From assembly GCA_965216845.1 (NCBI GenBank), contig OZ244200.1, forward strand, positions 434,001 through 498,000: a stretch of 64,000 nt of DNA, in the 5' to 3' direction. Shown here piece by piece: positions 8,263 through 17,104 of the stretch (its first letter is position 1; each line of letters begins with the position of its first letter). The notes under the pieces were generated by a model. The model searched no databases. It saw only the letters and a list, made by a program, of their open reading frames with translations, and was not told the origin of the DNA. The stretch is from Panacagrimonas sp965216845. Lineage in GTDB: Bacteria; Pseudomonadota; Gammaproteobacteria; Nevskiales; Nevskiaceae. Position numbers and translations under genes: made by a program.

Positions 8263-9486
8263 ATGGCCAAATCCGCACTCAGAAATTACCTGGACCGGCT
8301 GGAGCCGCTGTTTACCAAAGGCGGCAAGTTTGAACAGTTCCACGCGCTGTACGAGATGGTGGACACGTTCTTCTATTCGCCGCCGGATGTGACCCGCACC
8401 TCACCGCATGTGCGCGACGGCATCGACCTCAAGCGGGTGATGATTTACGTCTGGCTGGCCACCTTCCCCGCCATCCTCATGGGTTGCTGGAATGTGGGTT
8501 TTCAGGCCAATTCCGCCTTGCTGGCGCAGGGCGCGACCGAAATCGGCGGATGGCGCGGTCAACTGCTGACGGTCTTCGGCGCCGGCATTGACCCGGACAG
8601 CGTCTGGGCCTGTTTCTGGCACGGATTCTGGTGGTGGTTCCCGGTTTACGTCACCACGTTCGTGGTCGGTGGCATCTGGGAAGTGATTTTCGCCGCCGTG
8701 CGCAATCATGAGGTCAACGAAGGCTTTTTTGTCACCTCCATCCTGTTCTCGCTGATTCTGCCGCCGACCGTGCCCTTGTGGCAGGTGGCCCTGGGCGTCA
8801 GCTTTGGCGTGGTGATCGGCAAGGAAGTGTTCGGCGGCACCGGCAAGAATTTCATGAACCCGGCGCTGGTTGGTCGTGCCTTCCTGTACTTCGCCTATCC
8901 GGCGCAGCATTCGGGCGACACCATCTGGACGGCGGTCGACGGCTTCTCTTCCGCCACCACCCTGGGCATCGCCAAGCTGCAGGGCATGGTCGGCGTCGAA
9001 GCCAGCGGCATCAGCTGGATGCAGACCTTCATCGGCATCGAACAGGGCAGCGTGGGCGAGGTTTCGGCCATCGCCTGCCTGCTGGGCGGCGCCTTCCTGA
9101 TGATTACCGGCGTGGCCAGTTACCGCATCATCTTCGGCATGTTCGGCGGCATGGTGCTGGGCGCGGTGCTGTTCAATATCCTGGGTGGCGATAACCTGCC
9201 GATGGCGAGCATGCCCTGGTACTGGCATCTGACCGTGGGCGGGTTCGCCTTTGGCATGGTGTTCATGGCCACCGATCCGGTTTCGGCCGCGCAAACCAAT
9301 ATGGGCCGATGGATTTACGGCGCGCTGTGCGGCTTCATGACCGTGCTGATCCGCGTGGTCAATCCCGCCTTCCCGGAAACCGTGATGCTGTGCATCCTGT
9401 TCGGCAACGTGGTGGCGCCGGTGATCGATTACTCGGTAATCAAGATCAACATCGCGCGGCGCCAGAAGCGCCTGGCGGCGGCATAA
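8263..9486 (+). CDS. nqrB: Na+-translocating NADH:quinone reductase subunit B
   Basis: This 407-residue membrane subunit carries covalent FMN and riboflavin and has about ten hydrophobic segments. The flavinylation motif SSATT lies at about residues 229-233, in DGFSSATTLG, where ApbE attaches FMN to threonine. ATG 8263 gives the usual N-terminus; the longer ORF into nqrA is an artefact. There is a 62-bp gap after nqrA, and nqrC follows 13 bp downstream. Confidence 0.96.
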   Translation: MAKSALRNYLDRLEPLFTKGGKFEQFHALYEMVDTFFYSPPDVTRTSPHVRDGIDLKRVMIYVWLATFPAILMGCWNVGFQANSALLAQGATEIGGWRGQLLTVFGAGIDPDSVWACFWHGFWWWFPVYVTTFVVGGIWEVIFAAVRNHEVNEGFFVTSILFSLILPPTVPLWQVALGVSFGVVIGKEVFGGTGKNFMNPALVGRAFLYFAYPAQHSGDTIWTAVDGFSSATTLGIAKLQGMVGVEASGISWMQTFIGIEQGSVGEVSAIACLLGGAFLMITGVASYRIIFGMFGGMVLGAVLFNILGGDNLPMASMPWYWHLTVGGFAFGMVFMATDPVSAAQTNMGRWIYGALCGFMTVLIRVVNPAFPETVMLCILFGNVVAPVIDYSVIKINIARRQKRLAAA

Positions 9487-9499
9487 GGAGAGCAGTCCA

Positions 9500-10297
9500 A
9501 TGGCAGCCAGTGAAAGCAAGCTCCGTGTCATCTTCACCGCCATGATTCTGTGCCTGGTGTGTTCGGTGTTCGTATCGGTGGCGGCGGTGTCGCTCAAACC
9601 GATTCAGGCCGCCGCCAAGGCGGATGACAAGAAGAAAAACATTCTGCGGGTGGTGAATCTGTATCAGCCCGGCGTGGATTTGGACGAGGCCTTCAAGCAG
9701 GTCACGCCCAAGGTGGTGGACCTGCAAACCGGGCAACTCACCAATGTCGTGGACGCGGCCAGCTACGATCAATACGCCGCCGCCAAAGACCCGGCCCAGG
9801 GCGGGCGACCGTTGACCGGCGAGGAAGACATCGCCTCCATCCGTTACATGCCGCGTTATGCCACGGTTTATTTCACCTATCACGAGGATGGCTCGGTCAG
9901 AAACGTGATTCTGCCGGTGTCCGGTTATGGGCTGTGGTCCACGCTCTATGGCTTTTTGGCGGTGGAAGGTGATGGAAATACGGTGGTCGGCATTAACTTT
10001 TACCAGCACGCGGAAACCCCGGGGCTGGGCGGCGAAGTGGATAACCCGCTTTGGAAAAGCCTGTGGCCGGGAAAAAAGGTTTATGACGAAGACGGCAATG
10101 TGCAACTCACGCTGATCAAGGGCAGCGTGGGCGAAAGTACGCCCGACCCGCAGCACAAGATTGACGGCCTTTCCGGCGCCACCCTGACCGCCAACGGCGT
10201 CAGCAACCTGGTCCAGTTCTGGTTGTCGGATCAGGGCTTCAAACCCTTCCTGGACAAACTGGCCGCCGGTGATCTCCCGGCCGCCACCGCCAGCTAA
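9500..10297 (+). CDS. nqrC: Na+-translocating NADH:quinone reductase subunit C
   Basis: This 265-residue single-span subunit has a transmembrane helix at residues 11-31 and a periplasmic FMN-binding domain. The flavinylation motif SGATLT is at residues 225-230, with Thr228 the expected FMN anchor. A purine-rich ribosome-binding site (AAGGAG) precedes the start. The attachment requires ApbE, which is not encoded in this window. Confidence 0.96.
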   Translation: MAASESKLRVIFTAMILCLVCSVFVSVAAVSLKPIQAAAKADDKKKNILRVVNLYQPGVDLDEAFKQVTPKVVDLQTGQLTNVVDAASYDQYAAAKDPAQGGRPLTGEEDIASIRYMPRYATVYFTYHEDGSVRNVILPVSGYGLWSTLYGFLAVEGDGNTVVGINFYQHAETPGLGGEVDNPLWKSLWPGKKVYDEDGNVQLTLIKGSVGESTPDPQHKIDGLSGATLTANGVSNLVQFWLSDQGFKPFLDKLAAGDLPAATAS

Positions 10298-10309
10298 ACG
10301 AGAACGCGC

Positions 10310-10975
10310 ATGAGCACAGAAACAAGCAAGAGCATTCTTCTCAAGCCGATTGCGGACAATAACCCCATCATCCTGCAGGTGCTGGGCATTTGTTCGGCGC
10401 TGGCGGTCACTTCCAAACTGGAAACCTCACTGGTGTTGTGCGTGGGTCTGACCGCGGTTTGTGCGCTGGCCAACCTGTTCTACAGCATCATCCGCAACCA
10501 CGTTCCTTCCAGCATCCGCATCATCGCGCAGATGACCATTATCGCCACGCTGGTGATTCTGGTGGACCTGTTGCTGAAAGCCTTTGTGTATGAGGCGTCC
10601 AAACAGCTTTCGGTTTTTGTCGGGCTGATCATTACCAACTGCATTGTGATGGGCCGCCTGGAAGCCTACGCCACCGCCAACCCACCCTGGCGTTCGTTTC
10701 TGGACGGGCTGGGCAATGGCCTGGGCTATAGCGTCATTCTGATCGCCATCGCCACCGTGCGTGAGCTGTTCGGCTCCGGCAAGCTGCTGGGCTTTGAAAT
10801 CTTCCCGCTCGCCACCCAGGGCGGCTGGTATATCCCCAACGGCCTGTTGTTGCTGCCGCCGTCGGCCTTCTTCCTCATCGGCCTGATTATCTGGGCGGTC
10901 CGTTCCTGGAAACCGGAGCAGGTCGAAGCGCGTGAATTCCAAATCCACTCCGTGCATCGCACCGAGGTGATCTGA
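10310..10975 (+). CDS. nqrD: Na+-translocating NADH:quinone reductase subunit D
   Basis: This 221-residue integral membrane subunit has six hydrophobic segments. Cys28 (LGICSAL) and Cys111 (IITNCIVMGR) lie in the half-helix motifs that, together with NqrE, hold the intramembrane iron-sulfur cluster. The gene lies 12 bp after nqrC and its stop is two bases before the nqrE start. Confidence 0.96.
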   Translation: MSTETSKSILLKPIADNNPIILQVLGICSALAVTSKLETSLVLCVGLTAVCALANLFYSIIRNHVPSSIRIIAQMTIIATLVILVDLLLKAFVYEASKQLSVFVGLIITNCIVMGRLEAYATANPPWRSFLDGLGNGLGYSVILIAIATVRELFGSGKLLGFEIFPLATQGGWYIPNGLLLLPPSAFFLIGLIIWAVRSWKPEQVEAREFQIHSVHRTEVI

Positions 10976-10977
10976 CC

Positions 10978-11586
10978 ATGGAGCATTACATCAATCTGGC
11001 GCTGAAGGCGCTGTTCATTGAAAACCTGGCGCTGGCCTTTTTTCTGGGCATGTGTACCTTCCTGGCCATTTCCAAGAAGATCGAAACCGCCTTGGGTCTG
11101 GGCATCGCCGTGATCGTGGTGCAAAGCATCACCATGCCGGTGAATAACCTGCTCTATCAGTATGTGCTCAAGGATGGCGCGCTGGCCTGGGCCGGCTTGC
11201 CGGACGTGGACCTTTCTTTTCTGGGCCTGATTTCCTACATCGGCGTGATCGCGGCGATGGTGCAGATTCTGGAAATGACGCTGGATAAATACGTGCCGGC
11301 GCTTTACAACGCGCTGGGGATTTTCCTGCCGCTGATCACCGTCAACTGCGCCATTCTGGGCGGCACGCTGTTCATGGTGGAACGCGATTACGATCTGGCC
11401 GAATCCGCGGTTTACGGTGTCTCCTCCGGCGCGTCCTGGGCCTTGGCCATCGTGCTGCTCGCCGGCGCGCGTGAAAAGCTCAAATATTCGGACGTGCCCG
11501 ACGGGCTTCAGGGTCTGGGCATTACCTTCATCAGCTCCGGCCTGATTGCGTTTGGCTTCATGGCTTTCTCCGGCATCAAACTGTAA
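10978..11586 (+). CDS. nqrE: Na+-translocating NADH:quinone reductase subunit E
   Basis: This 202-residue membrane subunit is homologous to NqrD in inverted topology. Cys26 (FLGMCTFL) and Cys124 (ITVNCAILGG) are the expected ligands of the 2Fe-2S cluster shared with NqrD. The length matches the family. The NqrD/E cluster needs the maturation factor NqrM, whose gene is found at 27676-27855 rather than beside nqrF. Confidence 0.96.
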   Translation: MEHYINLALKALFIENLALAFFLGMCTFLAISKKIETALGLGIAVIVVQSITMPVNNLLYQYVLKDGALAWAGLPDVDLSFLGLISYIGVIAAMVQILEMTLDKYVPALYNALGIFLPLITVNCAILGGTLFMVERDYDLAESAVYGVSSGASWALAIVLLAGAREKLKYSDVPDGLQGLGITFISSGLIAFGFMAFSGIKL

Positions 11587-11601
11587 AGCGGACAGGCACC
11601 C

Positions 11602-12825
11602 ATGTTTACTGAAATCGCACTCGGCGTCGGCTTCTTCACTGGCATCGTTCTGCTGCTGGTCCTGATCATTCTGCTTGCACGCGACAAGCTGGTGCCGTCG
11701 GGTGACGTCAAACTGCTGATCAATGACGAAAAGGAAGTCGACATCCCGGTCGGTGGCAAGTTATTGCAAGCCCTGTCCGGTGTGGGCCTGTTCGTGCCCT
11801 CGGCTTGCGGTGGCGGCGGCTCCTGCGCCCAGTGCCGCGTCAAGGTATTCGAAGGTGGCGGCGATATTCTGCCGACCGAACTCGGCCACATTACCAAGCG
11901 TGAGGCGCGCGAGGGCGAACGCCTGTCCTGTCAGGTGGCGGTCAAGCAGAACATGAAAATCCAGATCCCGGAAGAAGTCTTCGGGGTCAAGAAATGGGAA
12001 TGCACCGTCCGCTCCAATCACAATGTCGCCACCTTCATCAAGGAACTGGTGCTGGAACTGCCGGAAGGCGAGCGCGTGAACTTTCGCGCCGGCGGTTACA
12101 TTCAGATTGAATGCCCACCCTACGAGCTGGATTACAAGCAATTCGACGTTGAAGAAGAGTTTCGCGACGATTGGGACAAATTCAACATCTGGCAGTTTCA
12201 CGCCAAGGCCGAGGAGCCGGTGGAGCGCGCCTACTCCATGGCCAATTATCCCGAAGAGCTGGGCATCATCATGCTCAACGTGCGGATCGCAAGCCCGCCG
12301 CCGCGACAGCCCGAATTGCCGCCGGGCCTGATGTCCAGCTATATCTTCAACCTGAAGCCGGGCGACAAGGTCACCATCGCCGGACCGTTTGGCGAATTCT
12401 TCGCCCGCGAAACCGACAAGGAAATGGTGTTCATCGGCGGCGGTGCCGGCATGGCGCCCATGCGCAGCCATATTTTCGACCAGCTGCGTCGCCTGAAATC
12501 CAAGCGCAAAATGACCTTCTGGTACGGCGCGCGCAGCCTGCGCGAACTGTTCTACCAGGAAGACTTCGACATGCTGGCGAAGGAAAACGACAACTTCAGC
12601 TGGCATATCGCCCTTTCCGAACCGAACCCGGAAGATAACTGGACCGGCTACACCGGCTTCATTCACAACGTGTTGTTTGAGGAATACCTCAAAAACCACA
12701 AGGCGCCGGAAGACTGTGAATACTACATGTGCGGTCCGCCCATGATGAACGCCGCCTGCATCAAGATGCTGGAAGACCTGGGCGTGGAACGCAAAGACAT
12801 CATGCTGGATGATTTCGGGGGGTGA
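11602..12825 (+). CDS. nqrF: Na+-translocating NADH:quinone reductase subunit F
   Basis: This 407-residue NADH-oxidising subunit has an N-terminal membrane helix (about residues 5-26) and a 2Fe-2S ferredoxin domain with cysteines 69, 75, 78 and 110. An FAD-binding domain (RAYSMANYP) and an NADH-binding domain (GGGAGMAPMRSH, and the C-terminal CGPPMM) follow. It is the last gene of the nqr operon. No apbE or nqrM follows it, unlike the commonest arrangement. Confidence 0.97.
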   Translation: MFTEIALGVGFFTGIVLLLVLIILLARDKLVPSGDVKLLINDEKEVDIPVGGKLLQALSGVGLFVPSACGGGGSCAQCRVKVFEGGGDILPTELGHITKREAREGERLSCQVAVKQNMKIQIPEEVFGVKKWECTVRSNHNVATFIKELVLELPEGERVNFRAGGYIQIECPPYELDYKQFDVEEEFRDDWDKFNIWQFHAKAEEPVERAYSMANYPEELGIIMLNVRIASPPPRQPELPPGLMSSYIFNLKPGDKVTIAGPFGEFFARETDKEMVFIGGGAGMAPMRSHIFDQLRRLKSKRKMTFWYGARSLRELFYQEDFDMLAKENDNFSWHIALSEPNPEDNWTGYTGFIHNVLFEEYLKNHKAPEDCEYYMCGPPMMNAACIKMLEDLGVERKDIMLDDFGG

Positions 12826-13296
12826 GCAAGCGTGTGGCTTGAAGAGTGCCAGTGGCACTCTTCAGCGCTTGCGAACGCCAACGGCTTCGCCGTGGGCCGG
12901 GAGGAAATCTCAGTTTCCCACTTTCCCGGTTTAGTGATCTTGCCAATGTCCGGTGGACATTCGCAGTGGTTTTTTCACGGGCGAGGCTATGCCGAGCCCT
13001 GCAACGCCGCACCGGACGATTACCTGCCTGTTATCGCCGCGCGTTGAACAGCGCGTTCCGCTGAAGTTTTCCAGCGTCTTGACCAGCGTCTTGAATCGGT
13101 GAAACCACGCTCCCGAATCCGGGCTTGGCGTTTGCACTGATCACTTGCGCCATCATGTCTGGCCAGGCGCGCCAACGGGCCATCAACGTCCCGGGGCCGT
13201 GTTGCGCGCCACGCCCTGCCAGTGCCACCGTCATCCGCATTGCCGTGTTGGCGGCGGCTGGGCGATGATCAGCCATATGGAAAAAAAACGAGAACC
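12826..13296 (+). other. Intergenic region between nqrF and hsdM with palindromes
   Basis: This 471-bp stretch holds no gene I can support. It contains a 10-bp-stem palindrome at 12841-12863, a second palindrome at 12945-12961 (AATGTCC, 3-nt gap, GGACATT) and a perfect 12-bp tandem duplication at 13071-13094 (CCAGCGTCTTGA twice). Short ORFs on the minus strand have no recognisable content. It marks the left border of the restriction island and may contain remnants of what once followed nqrF. Confidence 0.5.
12841..12863 (+). terminator. Hairpin after nqrF, possible transcription end
   Basis: A perfect inverted repeat with a 10-bp stem and a 3-nt loop lies 15 bp after the nqrF stop. No T-tract follows, so it may be a processing or Rho-associated hairpin rather than a classical intrinsic terminator. 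Confidence 0.4.
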
Positions 13297-14838
13297 ATGA
13301 CCAGCACCCAACAACGCGCCGCCCTGCAGCGGCAGATCTGGCAGATCGCCAACGATGTCCGCGGGGCCGTGGACGGCTGGGATTTCAAGCAGTATGTGCT
13401 CGGCGCATTGTTCTATCGCTTTATCAGCGAAAACTTTTGCGCCTACATCGAAGCCGATGACGAGAGCATCCACTACGCCGAGCTGCCCGATAACGTGATC
13501 ACGCCCGAGGTCAAGGACGATGCGGTCAAGACCAAGGGTTATTTCATTTACCCCAGCCAGTTGTTTGCCAATGTGGCCAAGGCCGCGCACAGCAACGACA
13601 GCCTGAACACGGATCTGGCCGCCATCTTCGCGGCCGTTGAAGCCTCGGCCAGCGGCTACCCTTCGGAAGGCGACATCAAAGGCCTGTTTGCCGACTTCGA
13701 TACCACCAGCAATCGCCTTGGCAACACCGTCAAGGATAAAAACACCCGCCTCGCCGCCGTACTCAAAGGCGTGGCCGGGCTGGACTTTGGGGACTTTCAT
13801 ACCAGCGACATCGACCTGTTTGGCGACGCCTACGAATTCCTGATCTCCAACTACGCCGCCAATGCGGGCAAGTCCGGCGGCGAGTTCTTCACCCCGCAGC
13901 ACGTCTCCCGGCTCATCGCCAGACTGGCCATGCACAAGCAAACCAGCGTCAACAAGATTTACGACCCAGCGGCCGGTTCCGGCTCATTGCTGCTGCAAGC
14001 CAAGAAACATTTCGACGCCCACATCATTGAAGAGGGCTTCTTCGGCCAGGAAATTAACCACACCACCTACAACCTGGCGCGCATGAACATGTTCTTGCAC
14101 AACATCAACTACGACAAGTTCAACATGCAGCTCGGCAACACCCTGATCGATCCACACTTTGGCAGCGACAAACCCTTTGATGCCATCGTCTCCAACCCGC
14201 CGTATTCGGTGAAGTGGATCGGCGCCGATGACCCGACCCTGATCAACGATGATCGCTTTGCCCCGGCGGGTGTGCTCGCGCCCAAATCCAAGGCGGACTT
14301 CGCTTTCGTGCTGCATGCGCTCAGCTATCTGTCCAGCAAGGGCCGGGCGGCCATCGTCTGCTTTCCCGGCATTTTTTATCGCGGAGGCGCCGAGCAGAAG
14401 ATCCGTAAGTATCTGGTCGACAACAACTTCGTGGAAACCGTGATCTCGCTGGCGCCCAACCTGTTCTACGGCACCACCATTGCGGTCAACATCCTGGTGT
14501 TGTCCAAACACAAGAGCGACACCCGCACCCAGTTCATCGACGCCAGCGCCCTGTTCAAGAAGGAAACCAACAACAACGTGCTGACGGCCAAGCACATCGA
14601 GCAGATCATGCAGGTCTTCGACAGCAAGGACGACGTGGATCATTTCGCCTCGTCCATCGACTGCGACAAGATTGCCGGGAACGACTACAACCTGTCCGTC
14701 AGCAGCTACGTGGAAGCTAAAGACACCCGCGAGGTGATCGATATCACCGCACTCAATGCCGAGTTGAAAACCACCGTCGCCCGTATCGACCAACTGCGGG
14801 CGGATATTGATGCGATCGTGGCGGAAATCGAAGCATGA
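13297..14838 (+). CDS. hsdM: Type I restriction-modification methyltransferase subunit
   Basis: This 513-residue N6-adenine methylase has an N-terminal HsdM helical domain (residues 1-150), SAM motif I DPAAGSGS (223-230) and catalytic motif NPPY (300-303). It would methylate the target set by HsdS as an M2S complex. I chose ATG 13297, eight codons into recognisable type I sequence. The stop overlaps the next gene by four bases. It is the first gene of an operon hsdM-rhuM-hsdS-ATPase-hsdR. Confidence 0.95.
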   Translation: MTSTQQRAALQRQIWQIANDVRGAVDGWDFKQYVLGALFYRFISENFCAYIEADDESIHYAELPDNVITPEVKDDAVKTKGYFIYPSQLFANVAKAAHSNDSLNTDLAAIFAAVEASASGYPSEGDIKGLFADFDTTSNRLGNTVKDKNTRLAAVLKGVAGLDFGDFHTSDIDLFGDAYEFLISNYAANAGKSGGEFFTPQHVSRLIARLAMHKQTSVNKIYDPAAGSGSLLLQAKKHFDAHIIEEGFFGQEINHTTYNLARMNMFLHNINYDKFNMQLGNTLIDPHFGSDKPFDAIVSNPPYSVKWIGADDPTLINDDRFAPAGVLAPKSKADFAFVLHALSYLSSKGRAAIVCFPGIFYRGGAEQKIRKYLVDNNFVETVISLAPNLFYGTTIAVNILVLSKHKSDTRTQFIDASALFKKETNNNVLTAKHIEQIMQVFDSKDDVDHFASSIDCDKIAGNDYNLSVSSYVEAKDTREVIDITALNAELKTTVARIDQLRADIDAIVAEIEA

Positions 14839-15833
14839 GCGACGTCATCATCTACACCACCGATGACGGCGCGACCAGGATCGATCTGAGGCTGGAAGAT
14901 GGCACCGTCTGGTTGTCCCAGCTGCAAATTGCCGAGCTGTTTCAGACCACCAAGCAGAACATCAGCAAGCACATCCAGGCCATTTACGAGGATGAGGAGC
15001 TGGACGAGCAGGCAACTGTCAACCAGCAGTTGACAGTTCAAAGCGAAGGCGGGCGTGAGGTGTCGCGCCAAATTACGCTGTACAACCTGGACGTGATTCT
15101 GGCCGTGGGCTATCGCGTGCGTTCGGTGCGCGGTGTGCAGTTCCGGCGCTATGCCTCCACGGTGCTCAAGGAGTACCTGGAAAAAGGTTTTGCTCTGAAT
15201 GACGACCGGCTGAAGAACCTGGGCGGCGGCAACTACTGGAAAGAGCTGCTGGATCGCATCCGGGACATCCGTTCCAGCGAAAAGGTCATGTATCGCCAGG
15301 TGCTGGATTTGTATGCCACGGCCAGCGACTACGACCCCAACAGCGAACAAAGCCTCACCTTTTTCAAGATCGTGCAGAACAAACTGCACTTCGCCGCCCA
15401 TGGACATACCGCTGCCGAAGTCATCTACCTGCGGGTGGACAGCGACAAGCCTTTTGCGGGGCTGACCAGCTTCAAAGGCAACCAGCCCACCCAGGCCGAA
15501 GCCATGGTCGCCAAGAATTACCTCAGCGAACAGGAGCTGCGGGTGCTGAACAACCTGGTCGCGGCCTATTTCGATCTGGCCGAACTGAACGCCATCGAAA
15601 AACGTGAAATGCGCATGGCCGACTACGTGCAGGAGCTGGACAAAATCCTCTCATCCACCGGCCGCAAGCTGCTCGACAATGCCGGCAAAATTTCTCACAG
15701 CAACGCCAGTGAGAAAGCCAAGCTGGAATACCGGAAGTACAAAGCCAAGACGCTGGATAAGGTGGAGCAGGACTACCTCAAAGTCATTTCCAAGCTGGAA
15801 AAGCAGGCCAAGACGGAGAGCCGCAAGAAATGA
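14835..15833 (+). CDS. RhuM-family protein within the restriction operon
   Basis: This 332-residue protein matches the RhuM (virulence RhuM) family, named from a Salmonella pathogenicity island. The N-terminal region (residues 1-100) has the YTTDDGATRIDLRLEDGTVWL start, the LSQLQIAELFQTTKQNISKH helix-turn-helix-like segment and the YNLDVILAVGYRVRS signature. A Fic/DOC-like central part follows without a clear HPFxxGNGR motif. It overlaps hsdM and hsdS by four bases each, so it is translationally coupled to them. RhuM genes recur in type I restriction operons, but the function there is not established. Confidence 0.85.
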   Translation: MSDVIIYTTDDGATRIDLRLEDGTVWLSQLQIAELFQTTKQNISKHIQAIYEDEELDEQATVNQQLTVQSEGGREVSRQITLYNLDVILAVGYRVRSVRGVQFRRYASTVLKEYLEKGFALNDDRLKNLGGGNYWKELLDRIRDIRSSEKVMYRQVLDLYATASDYDPNSEQSLTFFKIVQNKLHFAAHGHTAAEVIYLRVDSDKPFAGLTSFKGNQPTQAEAMVAKNYLSEQELRVLNNLVAAYFDLAELNAIEKREMRMADYVQELDKILSSTGRKLLDNAGKISHSNASEKAKLEYRKYKAKTLDKVEQDYLKVISKLEKQAKTESRKK

Positions 15834-17008
15834 GCGAGTTGAGCTTCATGGAGCGGTTGCTGGATGGCGCCAGAGTAGATTGGCAGCCTTTGGAGCAGTT
15901 AGCTGCCATAAAACATGGAAAAGACTGGAAAGGTTTAGGGGAAGGTGACATTCCGGTTTATGGATCAGGCGGCATCATGGGATTCGTTGATGAGTTCTCG
16001 CATGACAAGCCAACAGTGCTCATACCTCGAAAGGGCTCAATCACAAATGTTTTTTACGTCGACACACCATTCTGGAATGTCGACACTATTTTTTACACCG
16101 TTATCGACATTTCAAAGGTTGCTCCCAGATACCTATATCACTTCATTAAAACAATCGATTTGATGGCTTTGGACACTGGCTCAGGAAGGCCGAGTTTGAC
16201 TCAGTCAGTCATTAATAAGGTCCAGGTCCCCATCCCCTGCCCAGAAAACCCGGAAAAATCCCTCGCCATCCAGGCCGAAATCGTCCGCATACTGGACAGC
16301 TTCACCGAGCTGACCACCGAGCTGACCACCGAGCTTAACGCACGCCGCAAGCAATACAACTACTACCGCGACCAGTTGTTGAGTTTTGAAGATGGGGAGG
16401 TGGAGTGGAAGGCCTTGGGGGAGGTTGCGAAGATCCAGCGCGGGGCCTCGCCTAGGCCAATCTCAAAATACATCACTGAGGATGAGGATGGTGTGCCGTG
16501 GATCAAGATCGGTGATACATCACCCGGCTCAAAGTACGTTACCGACACCAAGCAAAGAGTTACTGCTGAAGGAGCGAAGAAGTCGCGTATTTTGAATGAA
16601 GGTGATTTTATTTTATCCAACTCAATGAGTTTTGGGCGCCCTTACATTCTCGGCATCAAAGGAGCTATTCACGATGGATGGGCCTCTATTAGTGACTTCT
16701 CCGAGAAGCTAAATTCAGATTATCTGTATCACTACCTATCATCAAATAGCGTGCAGAGCTATTGGTCAGGGAAAATCAACAGTGGCTCGGTGAGTAATCT
16801 GAATGCAGACATAATTAAAACTTTGCAGATTCCCGTGCCAACGCTTTCTGAACAGCGTCGAATTTCATCGGTTCTCGACAAATTCGACGCCCTAACCATG
16901 TCCCTCACCGAAGGTCTGCCCCGCGAAATCGAACTGCGCCAGAAGCAATACGCGTATTACCGCGATCTGTTGCTGAGCTTCCCGAAACCGGAAGCCAAAG
17001 CAGCTTGA
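15830..17008 (+). CDS. hsdS: Type I restriction specificity subunit
   Basis: This 392-residue protein has two target-recognition domains (about residues 15-130 and 190-330), each followed by a conserved helical spacer ending RRKQYNYYRDQLLSF or LRQKQYAYYRDLLLSF. The central spacer has a repeated TTEL motif (about residues 160-168), equivalent to the TAEL repeats of EcoR124-type (IC) enzymes, where copy number sets the spacing of the DNA target. Both recognition domains are markedly more AT-rich than the neighbours, as expected for exchanged cassettes. The start overlaps the RhuM gene. Confidence 0.93.
   Translation: MSELSFMERLLDGARVDWQPLEQLAAIKHGKDWKGLGEGDIPVYGSGGIMGFVDEFSHDKPTVLIPRKGSITNVFYVDTPFWNVDTIFYTVIDISKVAPRYLYHFIKTIDLMALDTGSGRPSLTQSVINKVQVPIPCPENPEKSLAIQAEIVRILDSFTELTTELTTELNARRKQYNYYRDQLLSFEDGEVEWKALGEVAKIQRGASPRPISKYITEDEDGVPWIKIGDTSPGSKYVTDTKQRVTAEGAKKSRILNEGDFILSNSMSFGRPYILGIKGAIHDGWASISDFSEKLNSDYLYHYLSSNSVQSYWSGKINSGSVSNLNADIIKTLQIPVPTLSEQRRISSVLDKFDALTMSLTEGLPREIELRQKQYAYYRDLLLSFPKPEAKAA
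16304..16335 (+). repeat. 12-bp in-frame repeat in the hsdS central spacer
   Basis: The unit ACCGAGCTGACC occurs twice, plus a partial third copy, giving a TELTTELTTEL peptide in the spacer between the two recognition domains. Gain or loss of one unit keeps the frame and would change the distance between half-sites by one base, as documented for EcoR124I and EcoR124II. Confidence 0.85.
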
Positions 17009-17045
17009 TGCCTGCAGTGCGCCGGAAGTGTGGCACAATTGATGA

Positions 17046-17084
17046 TGTAAAATCATCCACCTCAATGGTGTAATATCATCCACC
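17046..17084 (+). promoter_or_regulatory. Direct repeat ahead of the ATPase gene
   Basis: Two 16-bp near-identical sites (TGTAAAATCATCCACC and TGTAATATCATCCACC) start 23 bp apart between hsdS and the ATPase gene. The first also has a GATGAT...ATCATC inverted symmetry. The AT-rich stretch and regular spacing suggest an operator or internal promoter that lets the ATPase and hsdR be controlled apart from hsdMS. Confidence 0.45.
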
Positions 17085-17104
17085 ACGAAGTGGATATTGC
17101 ATCA

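Noticed and set aside
12906..12930. CAGTTTCCCACTTTCCCGG as another heptamer array
   Set aside because: The spacing is not seven bases and only two units resemble the repeat; probably chance.
12931..13276. Two overlapping minus-strand ORFs in the nqrF-hsdM gap
   Set aside because: Neither has a recognisable domain or ribosome-binding site, and they overlap in different frames.
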